Source: Sporosarcina sp. NCCP-2222 (GTDB taxonomy: Bacteria > Bacillota > Bacilli > Bacillales_A > Planococcaceae). From it: 64,000 bases of DNA. Where the stretch lies: positions 409,343 to 473,342 of the forward strand of contig NZ_BQYK01000001.1 in the NCBI RefSeq assembly GCF_023168145.1. The letters run 5' to 3'. Below are positions 7,964 through 16,625 of this stretch, piece after piece (the first letter of the stretch is position 1; the number at the start of each line of letters is the position of its first letter). A program made the translations under genes and the position numbers. Below the pieces are notes generated by a model. It saw nothing but the letters and a program-made list of their open reading frames with translations. It ran no database searches and was not told the origin of the DNA.

Positions 7964-8938
7964 TTAATTCGTTTTAACCTTCTTAATCTCTTCGATCATC
8001 ATCGGAATGACTTCAAATAGGTCGCCTACAATTCCGTAGTCTGCCACTTTAAAAATGTTGGCTTCCGGATCTTTATTGATTGCCACAATTACTTTGGAGT
8101 TGGACATGCCCGCCATATGCTGGATGGCACCGGAAATGCCAGCTGCGATATATAAATCTGGCGTGACGACCTTTCCTGTTTGGCCAATCTGCAAAGAGTA
8201 GTCACAGTAATCCGCGTCACACGCACCACGGGATGCACCTACCGCGCCTCCAAGCAAGTTCGCTAATTCCTCAAGCGGCTTGAAACCATCTGCGCTTTTT
8301 ACGCCACGGCCACCTGCAACGACGACCTTCGCTTCTGACAAGTCGACGCCTTCTGTAGACTTGCGGACTACATCTTTAATAATAGTACGTAGATTCGTAA
8401 TGTCGACAGAAACAGAAGTCGCCTCACCAGAACGGCCTGCATCTTTCTCTAAAGGCGCAATATTGTTAGGGCGAATCGAAAAGAATAGAAGATCTTCTTT
8501 ATTTTTCACTTTTTCAAATGCCTTGCCTGAATAGATTGGGCGAACGAACAGTGCGTCATCCCCTTCTCCTTCGATAGCTGTCACATCTGAAATCAAACCA
8601 GTTCCCAATTTACTCGCGATTTTAGGAGAAAGATCTTTCCCGTTCGCTGTATGGCCAAAAATGACCGCCTCTGGTTTTTCTTGCTCATAAACAGCCATAA
8701 ATGCTTGGCCGTACCCATCGGAAGTGTAATGCTTCAAATGAGGATGTTCTACCGTCACGACACGGTCTGCGCCGTATTGGATCATTTCTTCTGCTAACGA
8801 TTGTACAGCATCTCCAACGAGCAGCCCGACGACTTCTCCGCCGCCCGAAACTGTTTTTGCTGCTGCGATCGCCTCGAACGATACATTACGCAAAGCTCCT
8901 TCGCGCGCTTCGCCCAGTACCAATACTTTTTTAGACAT
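7964..8938 (-). CDS. etfA: Electron transfer flavoprotein, alpha subunit
   Basis: A 324-residue ETF alpha subunit. The C-terminal FAD-binding domain shows the family signature PDLYIAAGISGAIQH near residues 260-275, followed by SKVIVAINKDPEANIF. With EtfB it accepts electrons from acyl-CoA dehydrogenases and passes them to the quinone pool. ATG at 8938 follows GGAGGG. It is the last gene of the fadR-fadB-etfB-etfA operon and lies 34 bases after etfB, so it is expected to be repressed by FadR when long-chain acyl-CoA is scarce. Confidence 0.97.
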   Translation of the reverse strand: MSKKVLVLGEAREGALRNVSFEAIAAAKTVSGGGEVVGLLVGDAVQSLAEEMIQYGADRVVTVEHPHLKHYTSDGYGQAFMAVYEQEKPEAVIFGHTANGKDLSPKIASKLGTGLISDVTAIEGEGDDALFVRPIYSGKAFEKVKNKEDLLFFSIRPNNIAPLEKDAGRSGEATSVSVDITNLRTIIKDVVRKSTEGVDLSEAKVVVAGGRGVKSADGFKPLEELANLLGGAVGASRGACDADYCDYSLQIGQTGKVVTPDLYIAAGISGAIQHMAGMSNSKVIVAINKDPEANIFKVADYGIVGDLFEVIPMMIEEIKKVKTN

Positions 8939-8972
8939 AATGAGTCCCTCCTATTACAATATGAAAATCGTT

Positions 8973-9746
8973 TTATAGCACTTTCGCTTCTTTGTTCAAT
9001 AGGTCTACTAGTTCCTTCACTTGATCTGCCAAATCCCCTTCAAGCACCCGGCCAGCTTCTTTTGCAGGCGGCAGGAAGATCTCGACAGTTTCTGTTTTTG
9101 GTTCCACATCGTCCTCATCGATATCCAAATCATCCAATTCCAGTTCCTCAAGCGGTTTTTTCTTCGCTTTCATGATTCCTGGCAAGGAAGGATAACGAGG
9201 CTCGTTCAACCCTTGTTGCGCTGTTACTAGAAGTGGGAGTGACGTTTCGATTGTTTCGGAATCACCTTCCACGTCGCGGACAATTTTAGCGGATGTGCCG
9301 TCGATTTCCAAATTCGTGATCGTGGTTACATAATTAATACCCAACAACTCTGCAACACGCGGTCCGACCTGGCCAGAGCCTCCGTCAATCGCTACGTTCC
9401 CAGCCAAGATCAAATCTGCATCTTTGTCTTTTAAATATTCCGCTACGATTTTAGCGACTGTATATTCATCCATCTCGTCCAAATCGTCTTCGGTATTAAT
9501 AAGGACTGCTTTGTCTGCACCCATGGCGAGTGCTGTGCGGAGTTGCTTTTCAGCCTCTTCATCACCAATTGTGATGACAGTTACTTCACCGCCGTGCTCG
9601 TCACGGAGCTGAATCGCTTCTTCGATTGCATACTCATCATAAGGATTGATGATGAACTCAGCACCGTCGTCAACGATCTTTCCGTTTGCTACCGCGATTT
9701 TCTCTTCCGTATCAAAAGTACGTTTCACTAACGCATAAATATTCAT
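8973..9746 (-). CDS. etfB: Electron transfer flavoprotein, beta subunit
   Basis: A 257-residue ETF beta subunit with NPYDEYAIEEAIQL (34-47) and the AMP/nucleotide-binding loop DGGSGQVGPRVAELLG (121-136). It forms the heterodimer with EtfA that shuttles electrons from beta-oxidation dehydrogenases. ATG at 9746 follows GAGGAGG. It lies 17 bases after fadB, consistent with one transcript. Confidence 0.97.
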   Translation of the reverse strand: MNIYALVKRTFDTEEKIAVANGKIVDDGAEFIINPYDEYAIEEAIQLRDEHGGEVTVITIGDEEAEKQLRTALAMGADKAVLINTEDDLDEMDEYTVAKIVAEYLKDKDADLILAGNVAIDGGSGQVGPRVAELLGINYVTTITNLEIDGTSAKIVRDVEGDSETIETSLPLLVTAQQGLNEPRYPSLPGIMKAKKKPLEELELDDLDIDEDDVEPKTETVEIFLPPAKEAGRVLEGDLADQVKELVDLLNKEAKVL

Positions 9747-9763
9747 TCTAGTAACCTCCTCTA

Positions 9764-10537
9764 TTAATTCCCTTTAAATTCAGGTTCTCTTTTTTCAATA
9801 AACGCTTGTATTCCCTCTTTGGCATCTTCCGAAACAAAGACTTCACCGAATGAATCCGCTTCCGCCTTTACACCTTCATAGTAGGATTCGGATTTCGTAT
9901 ATTGAAGCATCCGAAGGGCGGCTCTCATGGCAACCGGGCTCTTCTTCGCTATTTTCTTCGCTAGTTCCATCGTCTTGTCAGACAGCTCTTCTTCTGCATA
10001 GGCATGATTCGCCAAGCCAAGCCGGACTGCTTCTTCCCCGCTGATCGGTTCACTCGTCAATAGCATTTCAGCTGCCTTAGCCATACCGACATAGCGCGGC
10101 AGACGCTGTGTTCCTGCAAATCCCGGAATTAATCCGAGCTGCAATTCAGGAAGACCAAGCTTCGCCTTTTCTGTTACAAGGCGGATGTGACAGCTCATCG
10201 CCAGCTCAAGCCCGCCACCCAGGGCAGCCCCATGAATGGACGCGATGACCGGTTTTGGATATGTTTCGATACGCTCGAACACTTCTTGCCCCTGTGCGGA
10301 TAAAACCGTGAATTCCTGGCCTGATTCAACCGTGGTGAATTCCTTAATATCGGCACCGGCCGAGAAAAATCTTCCCTCTCCGCGCAATACAACTACCCGT
10401 ACGGACTGATCATCTTTGATCTGTTCCAGCGCTTCCCCTATTTCTTTAATGACCGTACTTGCCAAAGCATTTGCCGGTGGCCGGTCAATAGTCAGAACGG
10501 CAACCCCGTCTTCCTTAGAAACCCCAATACACTCCAT
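9764..10537 (-). CDS. fadB: Enoyl-CoA hydratase
   Basis: A 257-residue crotonase-fold enzyme that hydrates trans-2-enoyl-CoA in beta-oxidation. The oxyanion-hole segments ([13 protein letters not shown] and [15 protein letters not shown]) and both glutamates typical of hydratases (in GLELAMSC and [11 protein letters not shown]) are present, so a true hydratase is more likely than an isomerase. It lies between fadR and etfB, the same order as ysiB (fadB) in B. subtilis. Confidence 0.93.
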   Translation of the reverse strand: MECIGVSKEDGVAVLTIDRPPANALASTVIKEIGEALEQIKDDQSVRVVVLRGEGRFFSAGADIKEFTTVESGQEFTVLSAQGQEVFERIETYPKPVIASIHGAALGGGLELAMSCHIRLVTEKAKLGLPELQLGLIPGFAGTQRLPRYVGMAKAAEMLLTSEPISGEEAVRLGLANHAYAEEELSDKTMELAKKIAKKSPVAMRAALRMLQYTKSESYYEGVKAEADSFGEVFVSEDAKEGIQAFIEKREPEFKGN

Positions 10538-10602
10538 TCAACACCAATCCCTTCCTACTACAATGTGATAATTGCATGATCAAACAGATTCATTCGCGAT
10601 GA

Positions 10603-11184
10603 TTACGCTTTCATTCCATTCAAGAGCAAACGATGCACTTCGGGAGCAAGTTTCATCAAATCGTATTTTTGATCGTTCATTACCCAGGATGTAATGGTTT
10701 CATCAATTGTGCCGAAAACCATTTGGCGGCCGAGCCGGGTGTCCAGCCGTTCATCAAACTCGCCATTTTCGATCCCTTCCTTCAAAATGGAATCGAGCAG
10801 GCCTAAGTATTCCTTGAGTACTTCATTAATGCGGAAACGCAAGTCTTTATTCGACTGTCGCAATTCCAACTGTGTCACAATGGCAAGGTGGCGATCGTCA
10901 TGCAGAACTTTGAAATGATTTTCAATCATCTTGAACAGTTTTTCTGTTGCTGAGATTTCTTTCTTCAATATTTCTTCAAGCTTATGTACGAAAATCCCCA
11001 TTTTCTCACGGAATACCGAGATAAGGATATCCTCTTTATTTTTGAAATAAAGATAGATCGTCCCATCGGCGACACCAGCCTCTTTGGCGATTTTCGACAC
11101 TTGTGCCTGGTGATACCCGTTTTCGGCTATGACGACGACTGCTGCATCTACGATTTGTTTGTATTTTGGTTTATCCCGCTTCAT
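10603..11184 (-). CDS. fadR: TetR-family fatty-acid degradation repressor FadR
   Basis: A 193-residue TetR regulator whose N-terminal helix-turn-helix reads KYKQIVDAAVVVIAENGYHQ and SKIAKEAGVADGTIYLYF, close to Bacillales FadR (YsiA). It represses beta-oxidation genes until long-chain acyl-CoA binds the C-terminal domain. I use ATG 11184 (after GTGAGG), which gives the expected MKRDKPKY start; the longer frame from 11229 runs through its own operator. It heads the operon fadR-fadB-etfB-etfA and its promoter carries a FadR box, so autoregulation is expected. Confidence 0.95.
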   Translation of the reverse strand: MKRDKPKYKQIVDAAVVVIAENGYHQAQVSKIAKEAGVADGTIYLYFKNKEDILISVFREKMGIFVHKLEEILKKEISATEKLFKMIENHFKVLHDDRHLAIVTQLELRQSNKDLRFRINEVLKEYLGLLDSILKEGIENGEFDERLDTRLGRQMVFGTIDETITSWVMNDQKYDLMKLAPEVHRLLLNGMKA

Positions 11185-11214
11185 TATCCTCACCACCATC
11201 ATAAAAAGAAAATA

Positions 11215-11268
11215 TGAATGATGATTCATTCATATTTTCATATTAATCGTTTATTCATTTGTCGTCAA
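11215..11268 (-). promoter_or_regulatory. fadR promoter with FadR operator
   Basis: Minus strand: -35 TTGACG (11263-11268), 17 bases, -10 TAATAT (11240-11245). An 18-base perfect palindrome with arms TGAATGA/TCATTCA (11215-11232) sits on the predicted start of transcription. It matches the known FadR box. Confidence 0.85.
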
Positions 11269-11271
11269 GCG

Positions 11272-12975
11272 TTATACTGATGCTTCTAACTTCGTTTCAG
11301 ATTTTTTCTTTTCTTCATCCACTAAAGCGCGTCTTAAAATCTTCCCGACTGCCGTTTTCGGCAATTCTTTCCGAAACTCATACTGCCTTGGTACCTTATA
11401 AGATGCCAATTGTTGTCGGCAAAACGCGTCCAATTGTTCCTCCGTCGCCTCTTTGCCTTCCTTCAGAACAATATAGGCTTTCACCGTTTCACCGCGGTAT
11501 GGATCTGGCACACCTGCAACAACACACTCCTGAACCGCTTCATGCTCGTATAGCACTTCCTCGATTTCTCTCGGATAAATATTGAAACCACTGGCGATGA
11601 TCATATCTTTCTTCCGATCCACCACGTAAAAATAACCTTTGGCATCCATATAGCCGAGATCCCCTGTCAACAGCCAGCCGTCACGAAAAGTCGCTGCCGT
11701 CTCCTCTGGACGATTCCAATAGCCTTTCATCACTTGAGGACCTTTTACTGCAATTTCTCCGACTTCACCGACAGGGAGCGGTTCCGAACTATCCGGACCA
11801 AGAATGCAAACATCCGTATCCGGCCACGGTACGCCGATGGAGCCTTTGATTCGCTCGCCATCCCACACAAAATTTGCGATGGCGACTGGGGACGTTTCCG
11901 TCAATCCATATCCTTCGACGAGCTTGCCGCCTGTCAACCGTTCGAATTTGTCCTGCACCTCTACCGGCAAAGCCGCGGAACCACTAATGCAAGCTTTAAT
12001 GGAAGACAAATCGAAGCTCGCCAGTTTCGGATGGTTCAACAAGCCAATATAAATCGTCGGCGCTCCAGGAAACAAAGTGGGCTTCTGCTTATCGATCGTT
12101 TTCAATGCAGTATCGAAATCGAATTTTGGCAATAGTACCATCTTATTCCCCAGCATAACAGAAAGAATTAAGACTGTCGTCATTCCATACACATGGAAGA
12201 ATGGCAAAATTCCCATAACCGTCTCGTTTCCATCTTCACATTGATAGAGCCATTCGCGGCACATTTGCGTATTCGAGATCAGGTTCGCATGTGTCAACAT
12301 GACTCCTTTCGGCGGTCCTGTCGTTCCCCCTGTATATTGAAGCAGCGCAATGTCGGTATCGTAATTGAATTCGTATGTGATTGTATCCGTACTGCCAACT
12401 TTCATAATTTCAGTGAAGAGATGGTTCATCCCCCTATGTTCCACTTTCACTGTCAATCCATGCTCCTTCTTCTGGATGAAAGGATAAATCACATTTTTCG
12501 GGAAGGGCAAGTAGTCTTTGATGCCCGTAATGATCACATGCTCAAGTTCTGTTTCTTTCAGCACCTTAGAAATCCGCGGGAACAGAAGATCTAAGGAAAT
12601 AATCGCTTTCGCTCCCGAATCAGCCATTTGATAAGCGATTTCCCTTTCCGTATAGAGCGGATTGGTCTGAACGACAATTCCACCCGTGTACAAAATGCCG
12701 TAATACGCAATTGCGCTTTGTGGACAATTGGGTAGCATAATAGCCACTCGATCCCCTTTTTCGATTCCAATTGACCGTAAATAGTTCGCAAACTTTAGCG
12801 CCGATTCATAGAACTCCTGATACGTGATATTTCTCCCCATGAAATGCATAGCCGTTTTGTCCGGAAACCTTTGAGCCGAATTCGTCAAAAACTGTTGGAT
12901 CGGAACTTGATCATACTCAATCGTCTTCGAAATGCCAGCCGGATATAAATCCAGCCAAGGCCGTGCTGTCATCAT
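11272..12975 (-). CDS. lcfA: Long-chain fatty acid-CoA ligase
   Basis: A 567-residue member of the ANL adenylating superfamily, activating fatty acids to acyl-CoA via acyl-AMP. The P-loop YTGGTTGPPKG is at 214-224, VEGYGLTETSP and TGDLGYMDAKGYFYVVDRKKD are the A5-A8 cores, and PKTAVGKILRR holds the C-terminal catalytic lysine. ATG occurs at 12975 and 12972, both after a GGGGGG ribosome site; the choice is open. It lies upstream of fadR as in B. subtilis, but no convincing FadR box is visible in its own promoter region; the only one is downstream, before fadR. Confidence 0.94.
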   Translation of the reverse strand: MMTARPWLDLYPAGISKTIEYDQVPIQQFLTNSAQRFPDKTAMHFMGRNITYQEFYESALKFANYLRSIGIEKGDRVAIMLPNCPQSAIAYYGILYTGGIVVQTNPLYTEREIAYQMADSGAKAIISLDLLFPRISKVLKETELEHVIITGIKDYLPFPKNVIYPFIQKKEHGLTVKVEHRGMNHLFTEIMKVGSTDTITYEFNYDTDIALLQYTGGTTGPPKGVMLTHANLISNTQMCREWLYQCEDGNETVMGILPFFHVYGMTTVLILSVMLGNKMVLLPKFDFDTALKTIDKQKPTLFPGAPTIYIGLLNHPKLASFDLSSIKACISGSAALPVEVQDKFERLTGGKLVEGYGLTETSPVAIANFVWDGERIKGSIGVPWPDTDVCILGPDSSEPLPVGEVGEIAVKGPQVMKGYWNRPEETAATFRDGWLLTGDLGYMDAKGYFYVVDRKKDMIIASGFNIYPREIEEVLYEHEAVQECVVAGVPDPYRGETVKAYIVLKEGKEATEEQLDAFCRQQLASYKVPRQYEFRKELPKTAVGKILRRALVDEEKKKSETKLEASV

Positions 12976-13197
12976 GAATCCCCCCTTATCAATACTTAGA
13001 AAATTCCTTATTTAATCAATTATATCTATAAATGAATCCGCTTTCAAATAGAATATTAGATTTTCTGCTAAATAATACCTTGTTCTAAAGTCTTATTCGA
13101 TTAGAATTTCTGCTTCTCAATTAGAGACTATTAAAAAATAGCTGCTTTGTACTTTTCGGTGAAGGGTGACAACCTTTGTATGGCATGAAATTGAGGC

Positions 13198-13525
13198 GAG
13201 AAAGGGTGAATTTCTCGTTTATTCTCAGGACATCTAGGACAAGAGATTACATCTACGATTGATTCAATTTCTTGATGGTCAAAAGCATTCAGCGCGACCC
13301 GGTGCAGGCGATGATATGGGAATTCCAACGTTTAGATGAAAGGGTTGAACCGCTCGTTTATTCCTTCGAACCACTCGTATATACCCATGACCGCTCGTAT
13401 CCTCTTCCGAACCGCTCGTAGATTTCAGGTGAAAAGTACGCTCAATGATCAAAGGAATTTCTAGATGGTCAAAAGCATACAGCGCGACCAGCAGCAGGCG
13501 AAAACATGGAAATTCTCGCGTTTCA
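13198..13525. repeat. Two tandem intergenic repeat units with 21-bp-phased motifs
   Basis: This fills most of the 615-base gap 12976-13590, which holds no supportable gene. Two diverged units are visible, roughly 13198-13334 and 13335-13525. Both open with AAAGGGT, then a TCTCGTTTATTC or GCTCGTTTATTC segment, and end with GATGGTCAAAAGCAT (13274 and 13464), an AGCGCGACC block and a GGAATTC or GAAATTC stretch. The second unit also carries four copies of GAACCGCTCGT-like motifs at 13347, 13368, about 13388 and 13409, about 21 bases apart. Reading frames of 65 and 113 codons across it on the minus strand only reflect the repeat. Confidence 0.65.
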
Positions 13526-13584
13526 GTTGAATCATTAGAATTTTTTCGAACCGCACACAAGTTTTTTCTACTTCTTCCTAACGA

Positions 13585-13638
13585 ATACAAAAAACCTGCA
13601 GGCAAACTCAAGTCACGCATGAGTTTGCCTGCAGGTTA
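13585..13638 (-). terminator. Strong terminator after the 28-residue ORF
   Basis: An 18-pair perfect inverted repeat (AACCTGCAGGCAAACTCA and its complement) with a nine-base loop, followed on the minus strand by a T run (13585-13590). Confidence 0.93.
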
Positions 13639-13656
13639 AGCTCGATCTGTGATAGA

Positions 13657-13743
13657 TCAAGGTGTATGTTTCATCATCCAGTAAACGCCGATTAGTATAA
13701 ATACGACGCAGACTACAAGTAATATTTTTGATAATTTTTCCAC
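13657..13743 (-). CDS. 28-residue single-pass membrane peptide
   Basis: A very short frame starting with GTG at 13743, nine bases after an AGGAG ribosome site that overlaps the stop of the DUF350 gene, and ending in TGA just before a strong terminator. The translation begins MEKLSKILLVVCVVFILIG and ends VYWMMKHTP: a short charged N-terminus, one hydrophobic helix of about 19 residues and a basic tail. I do not recognise the family. The 12-base spacing to the DUF350 gene, the ribosome site and the terminator all argue that it is a translated member of that transcript. It may be a small partner of the membrane protein, but that is inference. Confidence 0.6.
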   Translation of the reverse strand: MEKLSKILLVVCVVFILIGVYWMMKHTP

Positions 13744-13755
13744 TTTCAACGACTC

Positions 13756-14172
13756 CTATGAAATACTGGCACCAATGACGAACGAGAGACCTACGGAAAT
13801 GGTTAATGAAATAAATCCGACGGATCGGTTGTCCTCTTCGATTTCCTTATCAATATTGAATTTAGGCGTGAGGAACTCAAAAAGGAAGTACGCAAAAATC
13901 AGCAATACGAATCCGTACAGTCCCCAGCCGATCATTTGCGGCAGTGTGTTGTGCTGTTCGATGGAATAACGGAATATATTGGCGACACCAAATATTTTCC
14001 CGCCCGTTGCCATGGCGACCGCTAGATTGCCCTTTCTTATTTCTTCCCAGTTCCTGTATTTCGTTACTAACTCGAATAATACCATGGAAACGATGAGGCA
14101 AAGCACTACTACGCTGAAGTAGCCTGCTGTTTCAACTAAAGGATGACTCCAAAATCCTGTTTTCGACATCAA
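13756..14172 (-). CDS. yshE: DUF350 membrane protein (YshE-like)
   Basis: A 138-residue integral membrane protein with four hydrophobic segments (about 14-35, 50-65, 77-97 and 115-135), of the DUF350 family and in the position of yshE between mutS2 and lcfA in B. subtilis. The biochemical role of the family is not established. ATG at 14172 follows AAAGGAG. It is separated from mutS2 by 81 bases and followed at 12 bases by the 28-residue peptide, after which a terminator ends the transcript. Confidence 0.8.
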   Translation of the reverse strand: MMSKTGFWSHPLVETAGYFSVVVLCLIVSMVLFELVTKYRNWEEIRKGNLAVAMATGGKIFGVANIFRYSIEQHNTLPQMIGWGLYGFVLLIFAYFLFEFLTPKFNIDKEIEEDNRSVGFISLTISVGLSFVIGASIS

Positions 14173-14253
14173 TATGGCTCCTTTATTGTTTCAATCATCC
14201 CATCCTATACGGATAAGCGAGCGAAAGGTTTCAAAAATGAAGCGAAATAGTAC

Positions 14254-16608
14254 CTATTTCAACTGAACGACTGTCACCCCGTGACCTCCCTCACCCGCTT
14301 CGCCAAATCGATAGCTCTTTACGCGTGGGTGATTCTTCAGGTAGGTTTGGATTCCTTGACGCAATGCGCCAGTTCCTTTCCCGTGGATAATCGATACTTG
14401 ATGGTAATTTGACAGCAATGCGTCATCCAAATATTTTTCCGTGCGATGGATGGCGTCTTCATAGCGCTCCCCGCGCAAATCCAGTTCGAGCTTCACGTAT
14501 GAATCTCTTCCTTTTACGGAAGCGGAAACGACCGGTTCCTTCTCTTTCTCCGGTTTGCTGTATTCGAGAACGGATTGATCCAGACGCATTTTTAGTATGC
14601 CGATTTGGACAACCCATTCCTTGTCGGACACTTTTTCAACCAGCGTCCCTTTCTGCCCATATGTGACTACTTTCACTTCGTCGCCCGGCTGCAATGGACG
14701 CGGTGCCGCTTTTGCTTTCACTTTCTTCTTTTCCTCGGCAGGCATAGCGCCTTCCAGCCGTTTACGCGCTTCAATCAGTTCATGTTCCTTGACGCTTGCT
14801 CCGGCATTCAAACGGAGAGCACGTAATTCAGAGATGACTGATTCGGATTCTGACCGAGCCTCATCCACAATCTTTTTCGCTTTTTCTTTCGCTTGTTCAA
14901 CTAGCCGATCTTTCAATTGATCATACTCAGCTAACTTGCTTTCGAGCTCCTGCTTCAACTGTTCCGTTTCCAATAAAAGCTCATGTGTCCGTTCGGCATC
15001 TTTCTCCGACTGGACCCGGCTGGATTCCAGGGAAGCGATCATCGAGTCTACTTCGCCACGATCTGTGCCCGTAAATCCTTTGGCACGCTTGATGATATGT
15101 TCGCCAAGACCAAGCCGTTTTGAAATTTCAAACGCATTGCTTCGTCCTGGTACACCAATTAGCAATCGGTAGGTCGGGCTAAGCGTATCGATATCAAATT
15201 CCACACTCGCATTTGCCACGCCTGGCCGATTGTAACCGTATGCCTTGAGTTCCGGATAATGCGTTGTAGCCATGACTCTCGCACCTGTCCCGTGCACTTC
15301 ATCCAAAATGGAAATAGCGAGGGCCGCTCCCTCTTGCGGATCGGTCCCTGATCCTAACTCATCAAAAATCAACAATGATTGCGAATCGAATTTTTTCAGG
15401 ATATCAACGATATTCACCATATGAGAAGAAAAGGTACTCAAGCTCTGTTCAATGGACTGCTCGTCTCCGATATCAGCGTAGACCGAATTAAACACGGCGA
15501 TTTCAGAACCGTCCAAAACAGGAATCGGCAAGCCGGCTTGTGCCATCAAGGTGCAGAGGCCGACCGTTTTCAATGTAACGGTCTTCCCGCCTGTATTCGG
15601 TCCTGTAATGACGATCGTCGTAATGTCTTTCCCAAATTCAATCGTGTTGGCTACCGCTTCATCCGCAGGAATCAGTGGATGGCGTGCTTTGGCGAGTCGA
15701 ATGTAGCCTTCCTGGTTAACAGCAGGCTTCGTGCATTTATTAGCCGTTCCATATTTCGCTTTCGCCAATATGACATCGATTTCTGCCAGCACATCGACGA
15801 GAACGAATAGCTCATGGGCTATTTCTTGCACTTTTGCAGACAAAGCAAGAAGGATTTTTTCAATCTCATCCTGTTCTTTTGATTTCAACGTCCGAATTTC
15901 ATTGTTCGCTTGTACAACGGCGTCCGGTTCAATGAATAGCGTCTGACCCGAAGAGGACATGTCATGGACGACTCCCCCAAAATGGGATCGATATTCCGAT
16001 TTCACCGGAATAACGTACCGATCGTTTCGTATCGTGACGATCGAATCGGAAAGCATTTTAGAGGCATTTCGCCCACGTGTGTAGCTTTCCAGTTTTTCAC
16101 GCACCCGGCCTTCTTGAATGCGCAAGCTTTGGCGGATGGACCGCAGTGTACTGGATGCACTATCGAGAACATGTCCGTTGTCATCAATGGCATGGTTAAT
16201 TTCATGCTCTAGTCCCGTAAGGATTGGCAATGATTCCTTTTTCTCCATGAAATGTGGGATTGAAATATCCTCATCTTCATTAACCGATTCAATAAACTGG
16301 CGCAGGATCCGGCTGGCCCGTATCGTATTGGCGATTTCCATCAATTCATAGGCACTGAGCATACCGCCAATTTGTGCACGTTTTGCATGCGGTTTCACAT
16401 CACTGATCCCGCCCATCGGCACATTGCCTCGCACTCGTAAAATAGCCAGCCCTTCATCGGTCTCTTCTAATAATTGGACAACCCGGTCATAATCGCTGAC
16501 CGGCACAAGCCTCTCTATGTGTGTCCGACCCGCCGTGGAAGTACAATGCCCTGCCACAAGCGCTCTGACTTTATCAAATTCAAGTGTTTTCAAGACACGT
16601 TTCTCCAA
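14254..16608 (-). CDS. mutS2: Endonuclease MutS2
   Basis: A 784-residue MutS2, the family length (B. subtilis 785). Present are the MutS lever/clamp region, the ATPase core with Walker A GPNTGGKT near 335 and LLIFDELGSGTDP, a coiled coil around 510-610, and the C-terminal Smr nuclease domain (LDLRGERYEDA, then HGKGTGALRQGI). Lacking the mismatch-recognition domain, MutS2 proteins suppress homologous recombination and in B. subtilis also act on collided ribosomes. I choose TTG at 16608, giving MEKRVLKTLEFDKV in register with B. subtilis, over GTG 16629, which overlaps the polX stop. Confidence 0.95.
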   Translation of the reverse strand: MEKRVLKTLEFDKVRALVAGHCTSTAGRTHIERLVPVSDYDRVVQLLEETDEGLAILRVRGNVPMGGISDVKPHAKRAQIGGMLSAYELMEIANTIRASRILRQFIESVNEDEDISIPHFMEKKESLPILTGLEHEINHAIDDNGHVLDSASSTLRSIRQSLRIQEGRVREKLESYTRGRNASKMLSDSIVTIRNDRYVIPVKSEYRSHFGGVVHDMSSSGQTLFIEPDAVVQANNEIRTLKSKEQDEIEKILLALSAKVQEIAHELFVLVDVLAEIDVILAKAKYGTANKCTKPAVNQEGYIRLAKARHPLIPADEAVANTIEFGKDITTIVITGPNTGGKTVTLKTVGLCTLMAQAGLPIPVLDGSEIAVFNSVYADIGDEQSIEQSLSTFSSHMVNIVDILKKFDSQSLLIFDELGSGTDPQEGAALAISILDEVHGTGARVMATTHYPELKAYGYNRPGVANASVEFDIDTLSPTYRLLIGVPGRSNAFEISKRLGLGEHIIKRAKGFTGTDRGEVDSMIASLESSRVQSEKDAERTHELLLETEQLKQELESKLAEYDQLKDRLVEQAKEKAKKIVDEARSESESVISELRALRLNAGASVKEHELIEARKRLEGAMPAEEKKKVKAKAAPRPLQPGDEVKVVTYGQKGTLVEKVSDKEWVVQIGILKMRLDQSVLEYSKPEKEKEPVVSASVKGRDSYVKLELDLRGERYEDAIHRTEKYLDDALLSNYHQVSIIHGKGTGALRQGIQTYLKNHPRVKSYRFGEAGEGGHGVTVVQLK

Positions 16609-16625
16609 TGTCTTTACACTTCCTT

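Noticed and set aside
12976-13060. Second FadR box upstream of lcfA
   Set aside because: The closest sequence (TGAATCCGCTTTCA) preserves only one arm; too weak to call.
13279-13620. Minus-strand frame of 113 codons and a similar one at 13131-13328
   Set aside because: Both run through the intergenic repeat; their similarity (EFP..RL..VAL.AFDH.EI) is explained by the DNA repeat, and neither has a ribosome site.
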